Assembly (NCBI GenBank): GCA_964030475.1
Contig: CAXIPT010000042.1
Coordinates: 1-64,000 of the forward strand
Source of the DNA: Tethya wilhelma
Taxonomy: Eukaryota; Porifera; Demospongiae; Tethyida; Tethyidae
Direction of reading: 5' to 3'
Length of the DNA: 64,000 nt
Notes under the pieces: model-generated
What the model saw: the letters and a program-made list of their open reading frames with translations, nothing else
The model's database searches: none
What the model was told of the DNA's origin: nothing
Position numbers and translations under genes: made by a program
Part shown: positions 43,244 through 54,246 of the stretch, piece after piece
How the letters are laid out: each line of letters starts with the position of its first letter
Numbering within the stretch: the first letter of the stretch is position 1

Positions 43244-44689
43244 ATTTCTATCCTGACGGACTACTGCATGGTGTGGCAAATAGTGAATTCTGTTCTTGAC
43301 ATTTGCATCTCTCTCTTTGTCAACAACTTGCACTATGCCATTTGCAATCTGCTCTTGAATAATAGCATTGTATTCCTGCATGATTTTTGGATTCTGCCGA
43401 AGTCGATACATGAGACTGTACAGTCTCTTCTCACTCAACTCGTAATTGGTTGGTAAGGATGCGTGGCATTCCTTCCAAGGTAGAGATACTTCATATCTAC
43501 CTTCTTTGAACTTGATGTTATTATCAAAGCTCTCACAAATTGATTTGTCGGGCTCGCAAATTCCCAACGATTCGAGTTTCCAAAAGGAGTGCAACATACT
43601 TTCTAACTCTTTGATTTCACAACATTGTGAATTGACTTTCAACACATGAGTCGTGATCAAACTCACTACTGGTGATGATTGCTGACTCACGTCTGTGGGA
43701 CCTGATAGTACCCATCCTAGTTTCGTATGCATTGCAATTGGACCATTTTGTCCACGACGTATTTTGCCGGTGGTGAGCTCCCAGTAATAATCGGAACCAA
43801 TCAACATATCTACTTCCAGTGGTGTTTCACCATTGGAGTCGTCAGCCAATTCAAGTTGTGAAAGATGGCTATACATTTCGGCACAGACAGAGATTGGTTG
43901 AGCAACCAATGGGTCACAAATGTGAGCCACAGTGTAAAGTAGCAGTTCCTTATCTGGACCATGTCTCAATTTGATTCTTACATCCACCACTTCACAACGC
44001 TGAGAGTCTGCTCTCTTTGAGCCAAATGCAGCAATACGTAATTGGTGTTCACCATCTGATTTGAGTTGTAGAGCATCTTTTGCTCGTTTGGTGATATACG
44101 AATGCTGACTACCACTGTCAAGAACAATGCGTACTTTGTTAGTGAGCTCTGGTTTCTGAGGGTTGTAAATGTCAGCCCTTGCTGTTTGCAGTAAAACAGG
44201 TTTGTTGGCTTCAGTGTACAGATTGGTCGTTGGTTGAGCCTCAAAGGCTACAGCACGTGGATTGAGACCTTGTTGAGGATTGGTTGTGCTCAATTCCTCA
44301 CGATTTCTCGTTGAAGGAGCATTGGTCGTACTTGAACCCGATGTATTAGGTGTTGACGGTGGCACTACTTGACCACTTCTACAGATGGTACTGTGATGGC
44401 GACCATTACAGATTGAACATTTGTTGGGTGAACGACAGGTACGACTAATGTGTCCTTTCCTTAAACAAATGAAACAACGACCACTTCTCTTCAAAATCTG
44501 TTTTCTTTCATCAATTTGTGTCACAACCCTGCAATTGTTAGACGAATGATTCTGCTGACAATAACAGCAAGAAGGAGTGGTAGGTTGGGATGTTCCGGAA
44601 ACTAATGTTGTGGCAGTTGAAGGGGTTTTCTCTGTTGCCCTAGCTTGTCTGGTATGATTGGCTAGGGACAACTCGTTCTCTTGCCTCAA
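43244..44689 (-). CDS. Protease and partial RT of BEL/Pao element 2
   Basis: Begins in the gag C-terminus with Cys-rich knuckles (CCYCQQNHSSNNC, CFICLRKGHISRTC, CSICNGRHHSTIC). An aspartic protease follows (VRIVLDSGSQHSYI), then the DUF1758-type tail (GSDYYWELTTGKIRRGQNGP; KLGWVLSG) and the linker to RT (FWKLESLGI; YRLRQNPKIMQEYNAIIQEQ). It ends HYLPHHAVVRQDR, where the RT fingers should continue, and meets the LTR. The frame is +1 relative to the gag frame and overlaps it by about 50 nt. The apparent start is not an ATG, so it is translated, if at all, through frameshifting. Confidence 0.85.
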
Positions 44690-45602
44690 TTTCCTGTTGT
44701 ATTACTTCCAACAAGGAATCCAATTCCCAATCCTTATCAGCAATTTCTCGGCTGATAATAAGTCGCATTTCTGTGGGCAACTTTTGCAACAACACTGGAG
44801 ACAGAAGACTGCCATAAGTTTCTGAAGCAACACCAAGTGATTTCAGACTCCTAATGTGAGATTCAATGGTGTCATAAAGACGACGCAATGCCTTGGTATT
44901 GTGAGAAGTCACAGGTTCTACATTGAGTAGAGTGTCCATGTGTTTACTGATAATCTGCTGCTTGCTCCCAAACCTCCTCTTGAGGATTGAAATTGCTTCA
45001 GAGTAATTTGCAGCGGTCATGGCAAGACCTGAGATGGCATCTCGTGCTGTACGTTCAAGTAGAGAACTCAAATAATTGAATTTGTCTATGTCAGACAGCT
45101 CCTCGTTCTTATGGATTGCTGATTCATATGACTCCCAGAATGTCGTCCACCTTGTGATGTCGCCGTTGAACGATCGTAAATTCAACTTTGGGAGTTTCAC
45201 ACGTGTGGAGGACTCACGACGAGAACTAGTCAATGAGGGGTCAGATTCAACTGTCGATTTAATAGTGGAACTCAGGGGCACTGGCACATCAGTTGCAGTT
45301 GCAGCTGCTGTTACTCTCTCAATGTTGATCAGGGCTGCAAAGATGCATTCTTTGAAACCGTCAGCTTGAACAATTTCGTCACCCAATGCCGTTTCGTCTT
45401 CTATTAGCTCTGCTATCTCGTTGTCCAACTTAGCGAGGGTTTGCAACTTTTCGTTCAAGCTCATTTTCAGCAGTGACAACTTTGCCGTATCTGGCACTTC
45501 CGCTGATTGTGCCTTTTCCACGTCACCAATAATTCGAGTGGCAGAGGCTCTATGCCCAGCTCGAATTCTCTTACGTTTTGCTAATGTTTCAGCATCAGTC
45601 AT
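44640..45602 (-). CDS. Gag (DUF1759-type) of BEL/Pao element 2
   Basis: ATG 45602 opens a 320-codon frame: an N-terminal helical region (KRKRIRAGHRASATRI), then the DUF1759 capsid-like part (KLPKLNLRSFNGDITRWTTF, FNYLSSLLERTARDAISGLA, ILKRRFGSKQQIISKH). It ends at TAG near 44640 just before the zinc knuckles, which are read in the +1 frame of the next ORF. Most BEL/Pao elements have one continuous ORF, so this is a programmed shift or a single indel. Confidence 0.85.
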   Translation of the reverse strand: MTDAETLAKRKRIRAGHRASATRIIGDVEKAQSAEVPDTAKLSLLKMSLNEKLQTLAKLDNEIAELIEDETALGDEIVQADGFKECIFAALINIERVTAAATATDVPVPLSSTIKSTVESDPSLTSSRRESSTRVKLPKLNLRSFNGDITRWTTFWESYESAIHKNEELSDIDKFNYLSSLLERTARDAISGLAMTAANYSEAISILKRRFGSKQQIISKHMDTLLNVEPVTSHNTKALRRLYDTIESHIRSLKSLGVASETYGSLLSPVLLQKLPTEMRLIISREIADKDWELDSLLEVIQQEIEARERVVPSQSYQTS

Positions 45603-45743
45603 CTTAGAAATTGAGTCTCAGAGTCAGTCAAGTTATACAGTCAGTCTTCTTTAGCTGGAATCGCGGTTCGTGTAGCCGATCCAGTATTTGAGTATGTGCA
45701 TCCGGTATCCGGTCACTATCTCATCCGATCCTATCCGATCCCT

Positions 45744-45761
45744 ATCCGGCTCGAAGGACCA
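45744..45761 (-). promoter_or_regulatory. Primer-binding site of element 2 (tRNA-Tyr)
   Basis: On the minus strand TGGTCCTTCGAGCCGGAT directly follows the LTR. The 17 nt TGGTCCTTCGAGCCGGA complement the 3' end, CCA included, of animal tRNA-Tyr as I know it. Confidence 0.8.
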
Positions 45762-46052
45762 TGTAATAAATTCGAAGTCGGTCTACTAACACTGCGATCT
45801 CCAGCTGTCCGCAAGACGTAGCTAGCTCTTTCAAGCACTCAAGTTCAAAACTTTGACTGACATAATTTCATTCTGTAACAATCTGAGACTGAGGCTGCCT
45901 AAGTTGGCGGTCTTTTTATACTGAGACATGAAATCGTACAAGTATATACAACAATAGATATAAGTACAACTGGTTGTACCATCTGGGTGGGCACAAACAC
46001 AATGGTGACAATAAAACATTAATCAATACAATAGATATAGAGTTATTGTTCA
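45762..46052 (-). repeat. 5' LTR of BEL/Pao element 2
   Basis: 291 nt; element-sense TGAACAATAAC... to ...TTATTACA. Contains an AATAAA-type stretch on the plus strand only. Compared with the 3' LTR it is closely similar, so the insertion is fairly young. Confidence 0.9.
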
Positions 46053-48060
46053 GTCTAGTCTCCAACAACGCATGTGCATGTGCATGAGTGTGTGTCAACT
46101 AAAATTAATATCGATCACTGGAGCTAAACGTATCACTTGTCTGAGAGATTTTTTTACCATGTTCTTGGATTTTTAGTAGTTTCTAACCATGAAGGGTTGA
46201 TGTTTAGTATAAACATCGATTGTCAAATAAAAAAAAAATGATCAAGAATTAGCTATAGGCCAACATTAATTTGTTGAATACTAGTTTCTCATCAACCGCC
46301 CGCATGACTTTTCTTGGAGTTTGAATTTTTCTCATGCATTATCTCATTATTCGCAGATCTAAATAATCTTCTTCTTCTTCTTTTTTGCTTCCAATCAAGG
46401 AGAGTTGCCCAACAGTCGTTACAGGGCCACAATGTTTTTAGCAATTCAATTCTATAGGCTTTAAAGTTACATTAAAAGTTGATACAGAACTTTTGCAATG
46501 ATCACGTGACAGTCAGAGTGCACAAAGAAAATGAAGGCACGGTACTTTTTGCAGGCATTTTTTGAGTGAGAATAACTTGCTCCTTAAAGAAATCAAGATG
46601 CTTATAACTTACAGCGTATTTGTAAAATGTTTGTGCCATCATTGCCATGGAGAATTGAAGTCTTGAAGTCACAAAACGTGACGTTTCGAGGGTGTGGCGA
46701 GAATAAATTATAAATAATGATAATGAGCCTCGATCCCGCCCTCATGCCAGTTTCAAGTATCACTGATGAGAAACTAATAATAGCGATATCAGACCTTCGA
46801 AGACGTTCAGTATATCAAAAATATCTCGACTCGTGCTTGAAGTACGCTCATGAAATAAATTGTGTTGGACGGGACAATGAATGAGCTATCTGCTGACACC
46901 TAAACCGTGCAAATTGGTTGCGCGGAATCACCGCTAGCTCAATAATTGTATGTATGGAAGTTTCTATTGAAAATTTTTGGGTGGGCGTGGCTTTGCAACA
47001 GTTTTATGTATGATCGTGTAACAAGCACCATTGGATAGCGCTCGTCGATAATTATCGTCAGATACTTGAACATTTACATATTACTTAGAAAAACTCTGCG
47101 GAAAAACAGGTGAATTTGTAGAGGTCTGACATCGCTACTAATAATCAACAAATCTTGGCCTTAGTTTTGAGACGTTTGGCACCCCATGTATTATAGCATT
47201 ATAAGCCCATGCAATGCAATAAATTATTATTACTCTGTTGCATGCAGCAACTACTTGGCGACAAGCTGGGTACATCAGATGATACTAATTAATGTATTTC
47301 CTTCATGATCAAAAACTATTTCCGCAACGCCTCCCATGCAGCTAATGTTAGAATGGTCCTCATCTCTACTGACACGACCCAGGACCTCCACTGACCACTT
47401 ACCATATGCATGTATGTGGGAGCTACATACTGACAGAGGTGATACGCCTCATGGAGCGCATCACACGATTCACACCATGCAAACCACGGATGACTTTAAC
47501 CTGAACAAGGCTCTAGCTATCACTAGCTCTGCTGGTACCACAAAAAGTTTGGTGAAGCTGCCATGAAGTGACAGGAGCCCTACAACTGCATGGGGAAATG
47601 TGACCACATTCATCAATTTATGTTTGTTTGTTTACCTTAGTTTTGTAATCACCTATATACTCAGGCAATTTCTTGGTCATACTTTTCCATCTGTCTAATG
47701 ATCTTTCCATTACAGTGACTATCATCAGTACTTTTACTTCGATGCATTAAATTCACCATTTACCTTAATAATTACATCTGCTTAACACCTGTACTGCATC
47801 TATTTGTAGTAACTTAATGATTAGAGTATGTAGGTATTGCACATCACCACTTTCTCTCTTGTAATGTCATTGCAATTAATTGTGACTATACAGCCTTCTT
47901 GTAGATGTATGGTATAACATTCTCAGACTGTGTATAAAAAGATAGATCTGCCATCAGCTGTTTGAAATAATTATGTTTATTCACGACTAGGATTCCTTAC
48001 CTTATGGAGCTTGCTTGGGCAGTCTTGATCATGAGTGATGTGGACCCTGATCCATGCTGT
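46053..48060. other. Non-coding spacer between BEL element 2 and unit 3
   Basis: A TCTTCTTCT microsatellite at 46370, a block with inverted ends (GCGATATCAGACCTT at about 46785 and AGGTCTGACATCGCT at about 47131) and an open plus-strand frame 47336-47566 with no recognised domain. Possibly another decayed MITE. Confidence 0.45.
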
Positions 48061-48194
48061 ATTTGAAATAACGTAATGTAGCGGTCGCTTTTGCGCATGC
48101 TCATTATGCTCAATCGCAGCATTGGATGGCGCGAAGTTTGCTGTTAGACTGAGCGGGACTGAAAATCTCTCTCTCTATCTCTTAGGCCTGACAA

Positions 48195-48215
48195 CATGGC
48201 TAGTGAATCACCCAG
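48195..48215 (+). other. Candidate first coding exon, unit 3
   Basis: ATG GCT AGT GAA TCA CCC AG followed by GTAATT. In unit 2 the same place reads ATGAATCACCTAG|GTAAAC with the first codons lost. Confidence 0.4.
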
Positions 48216-48773
48216 GTAATTCAACCTGTTCCACAGAAGACATATGTCACAGAAGGAACCAGGCCAGTTCTTCTGAACACAATGGAGTGCTATAGGCTAG
48301 CAAATTGGTGAGCCGAAAGTTTAATTTCTGTGCCTCAGTTTATTGCATTTTTTTTTACTCATTGCCTGTCTCCTCCTCTCTGATGTAGTGTTATTCCCAT
48401 TTGGCCAAGGTGTTGGTCACCAGCTTGTAGTCTCAGTCTAATTTCATGGACTTTTCTCTCTAGTCATTTCTATTTATTGCTCATTGCCCCCTAATGGGAA
48501 CGGCCATGTTGACAGGTGAATGGAGACAACCACACTAGTCTTTCATTGGACTCATCTCACTGTTAGGTTAGCATACACATGACATTTTTAATCTCCATAG
48601 AGATATTGTAGGAGTTGATGGATCCATCACTGAATCCCTTTCAGTCCGTTCCTCTAGTCTTCTCCATGGATGATGACATCATTGTAAGTTCCAGTCAATT
48701 CTTTTGTATCATCATTGCATGTGTTGCAGGTCATGTGTTGATCATGTGATCTTTATTTTGTGTGTATGTCCAG

Positions 48774-48822
48774 TGTTTTGGTAGAGAGTTCTCTGACCTG
48801 GCTGTTGATATACAACAAGTTG
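48774..48822 (+). pseudogene. CFGREF exon, unit 3
   Basis: As 41638-41686; codes CFGREFSDLAVDIQQV in phase 1 and joins the U-box exon 49002-49098. Confidence 0.6.
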
Positions 48823-49001
48823 GTAAGTGGTCATCACAGATTGATGTGACACATGCAGTAGTTGAAATGCCAGTTTGTTTGATGTACAGCTGTTGTCACA
48901 TGTGTTGGAAGGTTCAGCTATTGAATTCATCTCCAATTGAATGCTTTGTGTTCACTTGTACTTGTACTACTACTAGCTTCTTCTTTTACTCTCTCATGTA
49001 G

Positions 49002-49098
49002 GTCCCAAGTTTCTTGAAGAGCTGATGAGGGATCCAGTCACCCTGCCCAACTCTGGTCATGTCCTGGACCGTGCTAGCATCATCACACATCTATTGAA
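49002..49098 (+). pseudogene. U-box exon (short form), unit 3
   Basis: [17 protein letters not shown] with L in place of M later (HVLDR). Compared with the long form at 52513 it lacks the DEFLDPVTQ start, replaced by PKFLE. Confidence 0.65.
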
Positions 49099-49859
49099 GT
49101 AAGTGTTAGTAGATGAATGCATGTACAGTGGCTTTTAATGGTGCCATGCAGTGGTCATCTCTGTGTAAACCCTTTTGACACTGTCCTTGTCACAGTTGTC
49201 CATAATATTATCTCCATTGCCTCTCATGACTGTACAGTCGAGTTGTATAGAGAGAGTGTAAGGCGGTCCTGACTAGGGGAGGATGATGAACCCACTCACC
49301 TCTCCCCCTCCCTCTGGGCACTGGGACAGAGAGAAGCCGTTTGGTCTAATTCGTCTAATCCTCTAATTTTGTTTCATCTACTCCTGGTTTGTCTAAGTCT
49401 TCTTTATCAAATTTATTCTTTCAATTCCTGCTAACTGCTTTAGAATGATGGTATGTTCATGAAATGTTCATTTTGTGTGGCAGGCACCCTCTTCTCTTGC
49501 TCTTCTTCTCCTTTGTTTCTGGTTGCTGTGGGTGTAGACTGAGAGATAGATAGCCTGGGTACAGAGGAGGTACGACACACATGGGTCAATTAGTGCATTC
49601 CAATCACATGACGACTATTATAATAGTTGCTACTGGATTTGGTCACATTCACCTGCATGCTGAGTCAGCAAATGTTTGGCCTAGAAATGTGGCCCCTGAC
49701 TCTAGCACACACATGCACATTCACACTCACTTGTTAGACACATGTGTACGCAAGTGTATACAAACACAAACACACACACAGACAGACAGACAGACACCCA
49801 AGTGGACTTCACTAAGAAATGAAGAGATTGGTCAGAGAAGCATAATAATTATACAACAG

Positions 49860-49962
49860 CTCCTTCCATAGTTTGGCTGCCAAACCACCATCCACTGTTG
49901 AGAAACCTCTACTCAGTATTCCTCTGGCAAGAATGAAATGCTACAGCCAGCATTTTATGCAG
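49860..49962 (+). pseudogene. Pre-C-lobe exon, unit 3
   Basis: Codes KPPSTVEKPLLSIPLARMKC and YSQHFMQ, in frame with the following C-lobe exon (phase 0). No lesion in this exon. Confidence 0.6.
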
Positions 49963-50215
49963 GTAGCAAATCAATTCTTTGTGCGTTTGTAAACTTATGC
50001 TCATTATCAATACTGATTGTTAGTGCCGTGGGCTCTGGTACTGTCCCGTATACAATTTCTAGTTTCAATGTTTATCTTTTTAGATTAATCACAAGTCAAA
50101 CTATTCTTGGGGCGTGTACTCAAATTAAATATTTTCATTTTGTTAACTCATTGTTGAACATCCATTTTATCAGTATCAATTCTTTTCACCATAGTGTTGT
50201 TGATTGGCAGGCTAT

Positions 50216-50351
50216 GTCATTCCTCTATAAACAAGGCTTCCCTATTCTTGGTCATGTACACATCTTTGTCCAGGATGGTGTGTGCAGGTTGGGTGGCTAT
50301 GAGAACACACTCCTTGGCTACAGATCTAGGTACTACAGGATGTGCCAAGAC
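50216..50351 (+). pseudogene. PXK-like C-lobe exon, unit 3, with micro-inversion
   Basis: AMSFLYKQGFPILGHVH is followed directly by IFVQDGVCRLGGYENTLLGY: the 9 nt coding SGN in sister copies are missing. After RYYRMCQD the sequence leaves the family and the expected 3' part appears in reverse at 50380-50437. Confidence 0.7.
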
Positions 50352-51175
50352 AGCAAACATGCGATCTAAATGTGTACAGTTTCTTTATGTGATGAGTCTT
50401 ACCAAACATGATCACATCCATGTGTTCCAAGTGGTCGCTGTTTTCAAGACTTGTGTTGAACATTAGTTGATAGTTCATTCCGGGCAATTTGTCAAGTGGT
50501 CTCCTTCGTGTACATTTTTCCTCATGTGCTACAATGTCAGTCTAGCTAATTTAGTGAGTCTGCACTTTTTTACTGACATAATTTTGTAGTCACATCTTCA
50601 CAATCCTCCATTTCCATATTTACATGTTCACCATGTATCAATACAGATTTTGACCAGGGAGTTGACTCTCTCTCTCTCCATTTTACACACCTCCCCTCTG
50701 TCTTGGCCCAGGTGAGTCTACGTACTACATTTCACCTAGTTGTCCAAAAGTGGCCCAAAGGGTCTTCATCTTTATGGTATTGACTTTGTCATGGCCCAGA
50801 CATTACCAAATGGTTTGTTGCCCAGTATACGCACAATTTACAAAGTAACACTGGTATGAACATTTACATTATTTATGCTTGTTTAATTCTCCCATGTTCT
50901 CAAGACGTGCCCATTGGTTGGCAAAGTGTGCTTTCTATCTATTACTCATAAATGGTTTGGGTACCAAAATTGGTGCAAAATGTGACTTTTTTAGTGTTTG
51001 AAGGCTACAATGAAAGATCCCACCCTTAAGTCAGTATAATGATCGCTCCTTGACAGGTAATGTTCTGGAAGTTACCCATATACATTTTCTATGGGGCCAT
51101 TTTACCAAACAGTGAGCGTGTCTCACACGTATCACTGATTGTTAATTGAATGAAATGTTCTCACTTTTGTTGCAG

Positions 51176-51360
51176 GTCACCTTATGTTTGAGATGTGTTG
51201 TGGTTATGAGCTGACAAGGGTGTTTCCAAGTGAAGTAGACTACCAGGCTGTGAGAGCTGTGAAGGGTGGGGAGGAGGTTGAAGAGGTGCTGAGACACATC
51301 TTTGGCATAGTGCTGGCAACAAAGACTGGGACTCCTTCAAATATTGAAATTATTCAACAG
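51176..51360 (+). pseudogene. PXK-like C-lobe end, unit 3
   Basis: HLMFEMCCGYELTRVFPSEV, then GGEEVEEVLRHIFGIVLATK; ends ATTCAACAG|GTGAAG. Open, phase 1 start. Confidence 0.65.
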
Positions 51361-51962
51361 GTGAAGCACAGGACTAATTATATGCTGTGGAAAGTGTGTA
51401 TTGGTAAACTTCTTTTAGTATTTGGTAGTGCTGTTCAAATCAAACTAGTCGTTAAGTGGTCATCACAGATAGATGTGCATGATAGTGACATGCAGAATGC
51501 AAGTGTCTAGCTGCTGTTTTGTCCATATTGCTTCTGTGAGTGGTCCATTTTATCATACTACATTTTGTGAAGAGTTTTCAGTTGTGTGATAGACACTCTT
51601 CCAACTCATTATGAAATCAATTCGTAAGTGAAAGACTCTTGTGTTTATGTTAATTCCAGAGTGTGAAGTTTGTCAATGTCAGTGTTTTTAGTTTATATAG
51701 CTAGTGATTGGGATATTGTTTTACAAATTATGCATTATCTGCATATTTTAAAATCAGGTGATTTAAGTGAGTCTCTTAGGCTATAATTGTAACAGTTATG
51801 TTTCCTAGTTTCTCCTTTGTAGCTATAAACAATGGTGTTATTGTTGGTTGTGAGTATGAGTAACAATGAGCATAAATTATTGTATTCAGGGTTGGCTAGA
51901 GTGAACTAATCTATTGTGTTAGTAGTAGGTTAAACAAGTCACATGCATGTATGTCAATGCGG

Positions 51963-51966
<4 letters not shown>

Positions 51967-52007
<41 letters not shown>
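51967..52007. repeat. (CA)n microsatellite
   Basis: About 20 CA units between the C-lobe end and the GDRVYLLQ exon. Confidence 0.95.
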
Positions 52008-52009
<2 letters not shown>

Positions 52010-52169
52010 GAGTGTGGTCTTATAGAGGAAGAACACCTCTCTAGGTACGTATACCTTATCTTATGATGATGACACTGATTGACTCTCCTTTGGTGAGGAT
52101 ATCTAGATTGGTACAAGTTGTATTTAATTCTCTAAAAAAAATTTTTTGTTTCTTATAATTTTATTCAAG

Positions 52170-52329
52170 GTGATAGAGTGTATCTCCTCCAGTCATTGGT
52201 GAGCCAACCAGAGGTCAGGGTAGAGAAGACTAGAGGAGCCATCCAGGAAGGCCTCCTTCTATGTAGGAGCCTGCATGGGAGAATGACAGACACAATGGAT
52301 ATGTACAGGATATATGAGGACGCAATGAG
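52170..52329 (+). pseudogene. GDRVYLLQ exon, unit 3
   Basis: Codes GDRVYLLQSLVSQPEVRVEK, TRGAIQEGLLLCRSLHGRM and TDTMDMYRIYEDAMR, a helical stretch with no domain I recognise. A shortened relative is at 36985-37035 in unit 1. Confidence 0.5.
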
Positions 52330-52512
52330 GTATGGATGGTACAGAGCTCTCACTATTGTACATGACTGTACTTACTGTTCTACTAAAGTCTCCGCAAGTA
52401 TTACAGTAGCAATGTTTTCAACCCCTTCGAAAACAACACACTTTCACACATATGCAATATCTTTTCATAAAACAAAAATTTTGCAGCTTTCTTTCTGTTT
52501 CTATGTCTTTAG

Positions 52513-52625
52513 GTTCCTGATGAGTTTCTTGATCCAGTGACTCAAGAGCTGATTAGGGATCCAGTCACCCTGCCCAACTCTGGTCATGTCATGGACCGTG
52601 CTAGCATCATCACACATCTATTGAA
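52513..52625 (+). pseudogene. U-box exon (long form), unit 3
   Basis: Reads [18 protein letters not shown] then [27 protein letters not shown] is the classical start of UBE4-type U-boxes, so this is the least altered U-box in the window. Ends AA|GTAAGT. No clear second half follows; the next acceptor (52814) leads to a Gln/Arg-rich frame. Confidence 0.7.
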
Positions 52626-52899
52626 GTAAGTGTTAGTAGATGAAAGCATACACATGAATTCCACGTATGCACACATTGATGGATGAGTGGAGCAGATGGC
52701 TAATCATCCATCATCCAAGCATGTCTCAGAAATGTCCAATGCTGAGAGGTTTGGTCATGGAGCCATGTTAATGTTAATGGTGTATTCATCTATCATTCTA
52801 TTTCCCCTCCCAGGAACCAGTCAGAGAGAACTAGAAGACAGGAACAACAGACCTTCAGTCACTCCCAGTGATGAAGTGTTTTGCTCTCATTGATTTTGT

Positions 52900-53660
52900 A
52901 TATCTTCCAAATGTTAACAGTTGCAGTAGCAAATGTACAAGCATTGCTGGAACTTTTTAATCAAATTCATACATTATCAGTTGGAATGTGATTAATGGGG
53001 TAGTCTCTATAGTTTGAGGGGATCATTACACTCAAAGAAAGGGTGTGTCATTGTTGATTTTTATAATAGAGAAGGAGAACATGAAATGATGGCTGCCAAA
53101 GAGAAGCCGCTAACACTGGAAGAGCTTGAAAAGATAATTGTAAGTCAGAGTGCTGAGTAGTTTATTATTATTAAGAATTATTAAGCAAAAAAACCCAAAC
53201 AAAACGGGCATTTTAAGAGTAGAACAGAAAGCAACTATTCACTACTTATTCTCTGGAAATGACTCACTCAAAGAGATGGCGTGATTCAGTGGACTGATAA
53301 TATATTTGCCTTCCCAAGTCCCTGGCAGGATCTGTCTAGCTCATTGCCTTTCAGCATATATACCCAGGGTCAGTGCTGTCAGATGACATATAGACTAACA
53401 TAGGTGTTGATATTATAAACTTGCATTTCCCATACTACGATTCCAACTTGTTAGCAAGCTGCCAAAGTGTACCAAGCCTTTGCCTTTAATGTACCTATAC
53501 GAATCACTGAACTACGGCTGGTGTCTGATTTTGATATAAACTCAAACTGAATCAATGTGCTGAGGGTTATGCACCAATGGTGCTTTCATTAGTTTGGTTC
53601 CCTGTCAGATATATTAGTAACAAAGTTACACCAAAGTGATGTAATTGATGTGCATTATTT
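52900..53660. other. Mostly non-coding stretch of unit 3
   Basis: One short possible exon (about 53082-53140, MAAKEKPLTLEELEKII before GTAAGT). At about 53565-53600 ACCAATGGTGCTTTCATTAG is the complement of a word also at 20651 and 22988 (CTAATGAARGCACC), probably LINE-derived. Confidence 0.4.
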
Positions 53661-53661
53661 T

Positions 53662-53900
53662 CAGTTGTTGAGGTGCCCAAAGAAAGTGATATTGGTGGTT
53701 GTGAATCTTCCACACATTACATGGTGATGATCACTAGATCTCCAAATTATAACACTGCCAGATTCTCTGTTGTTGTGTCTGGAGACCAAATTCCCTTCCT
53801 CACACCATTCCCCATGACAGGACATGTGCTCCTATGTGCTGAGTCAGCAAAGGCTCATCCCTCCTCTGCTGTTCCCCTAGCAGATGAATGTAGACTATGA
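53662..53900 (+). CDS. Possible exon, unknown domain
   Basis: After TTTTCAG a frame codes VVEVPKESDIGGCESSTHYM, then TRSPNYNTARFSVVVSGDQI and a tail to TAG. Protein-like composition; no domain recognised. It may be the first part of the following unit, which is cut at the N at 54109. Confidence 0.35.
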
Positions 53901-54246
53901 TGAACATGTTAGAGCATGGGGTAGCATTTCATCTGGCTAGGGAGGGCACTTCATGTATGATCATCAGTCATGATTTGTTTGTTCCATCTTATAGGCAGAG
54001 AAGAAGATGTGGATAGAGACATATAAACGAGTGAGTTTGTCTGTAGATGTAATACTATTCTTGGGATGTGTTATCAGATGATAATCATTAAGGGGTGCGT
54101 CTTGTCTGNCAGTGGTCATCTCTGTGTAAACCCTTTTGACACTGTCCTTGTTGTCCATAATATTATCTCCATTGCCTCTCATGACTGTACAGTCCAGTTG
54201 TATAGAGAGAGTGTAAGGCGGTCCTGACTAGGGGAGGATGATGAAC

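Larger units (their letters stand above)
42957..46052 (-). mobile_element. BEL/Pao LTR element 2, internally deleted
   Basis: Two near-identical LTRs (42957-43243 and 45762-46052) flank gag, protease and the beginning of reverse transcriptase. The rest of RT, RNase H and integrase are absent: pol stops directly at the 3' LTR. The primer site next to the 5' LTR is complementary to the 3' end of tRNA-Tyr. No matching target duplication is seen (flanks AACTAC and GTCTAG). An N lies exactly on the pol/LTR junction. Confidence 0.9.
48060..54108 (+). pseudogene. U-box/PXK-like array, unit 3 (longest)
   Basis: Begins with a TAGCGG...TTGCGCATGCTCA block, then ATGGCTAGTGAATCACCCAG|GTAATT (start MASESPR). 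Exons: CFGREF 48774-48822, U-box 49002-49098, pre-C-lobe 49860-49962, C-lobe 50216-50351, C-lobe end 51176-51360, GDRVYLLQ exon 52170-52329, full-length U-box 52513-52625, then short possible exons near 53080 (EKPLTLEELEKII), 53662-53900 and 54000. The C-lobe exon lacks the SGN codons and its end is inverted, so it cannot make the full kinase. The 52329 exon ends in phase 2 while the U-box needs phase 0, so either an exon is missing or the model is wrong. The unit probably descends from a U-box plus PXK-like pseudokinase gene. Confidence 0.6.

Noticed and set aside
43022..46019. Identical small ORFs at 43022-43210 and 45831-46019
   Set aside because: They lie in the two LTRs of BEL element 2 and are not genes.
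47336..47566. 76-codon frame
   Set aside because: No domain, no splice context, and repeats lie on both sides; not enough to call a gene.
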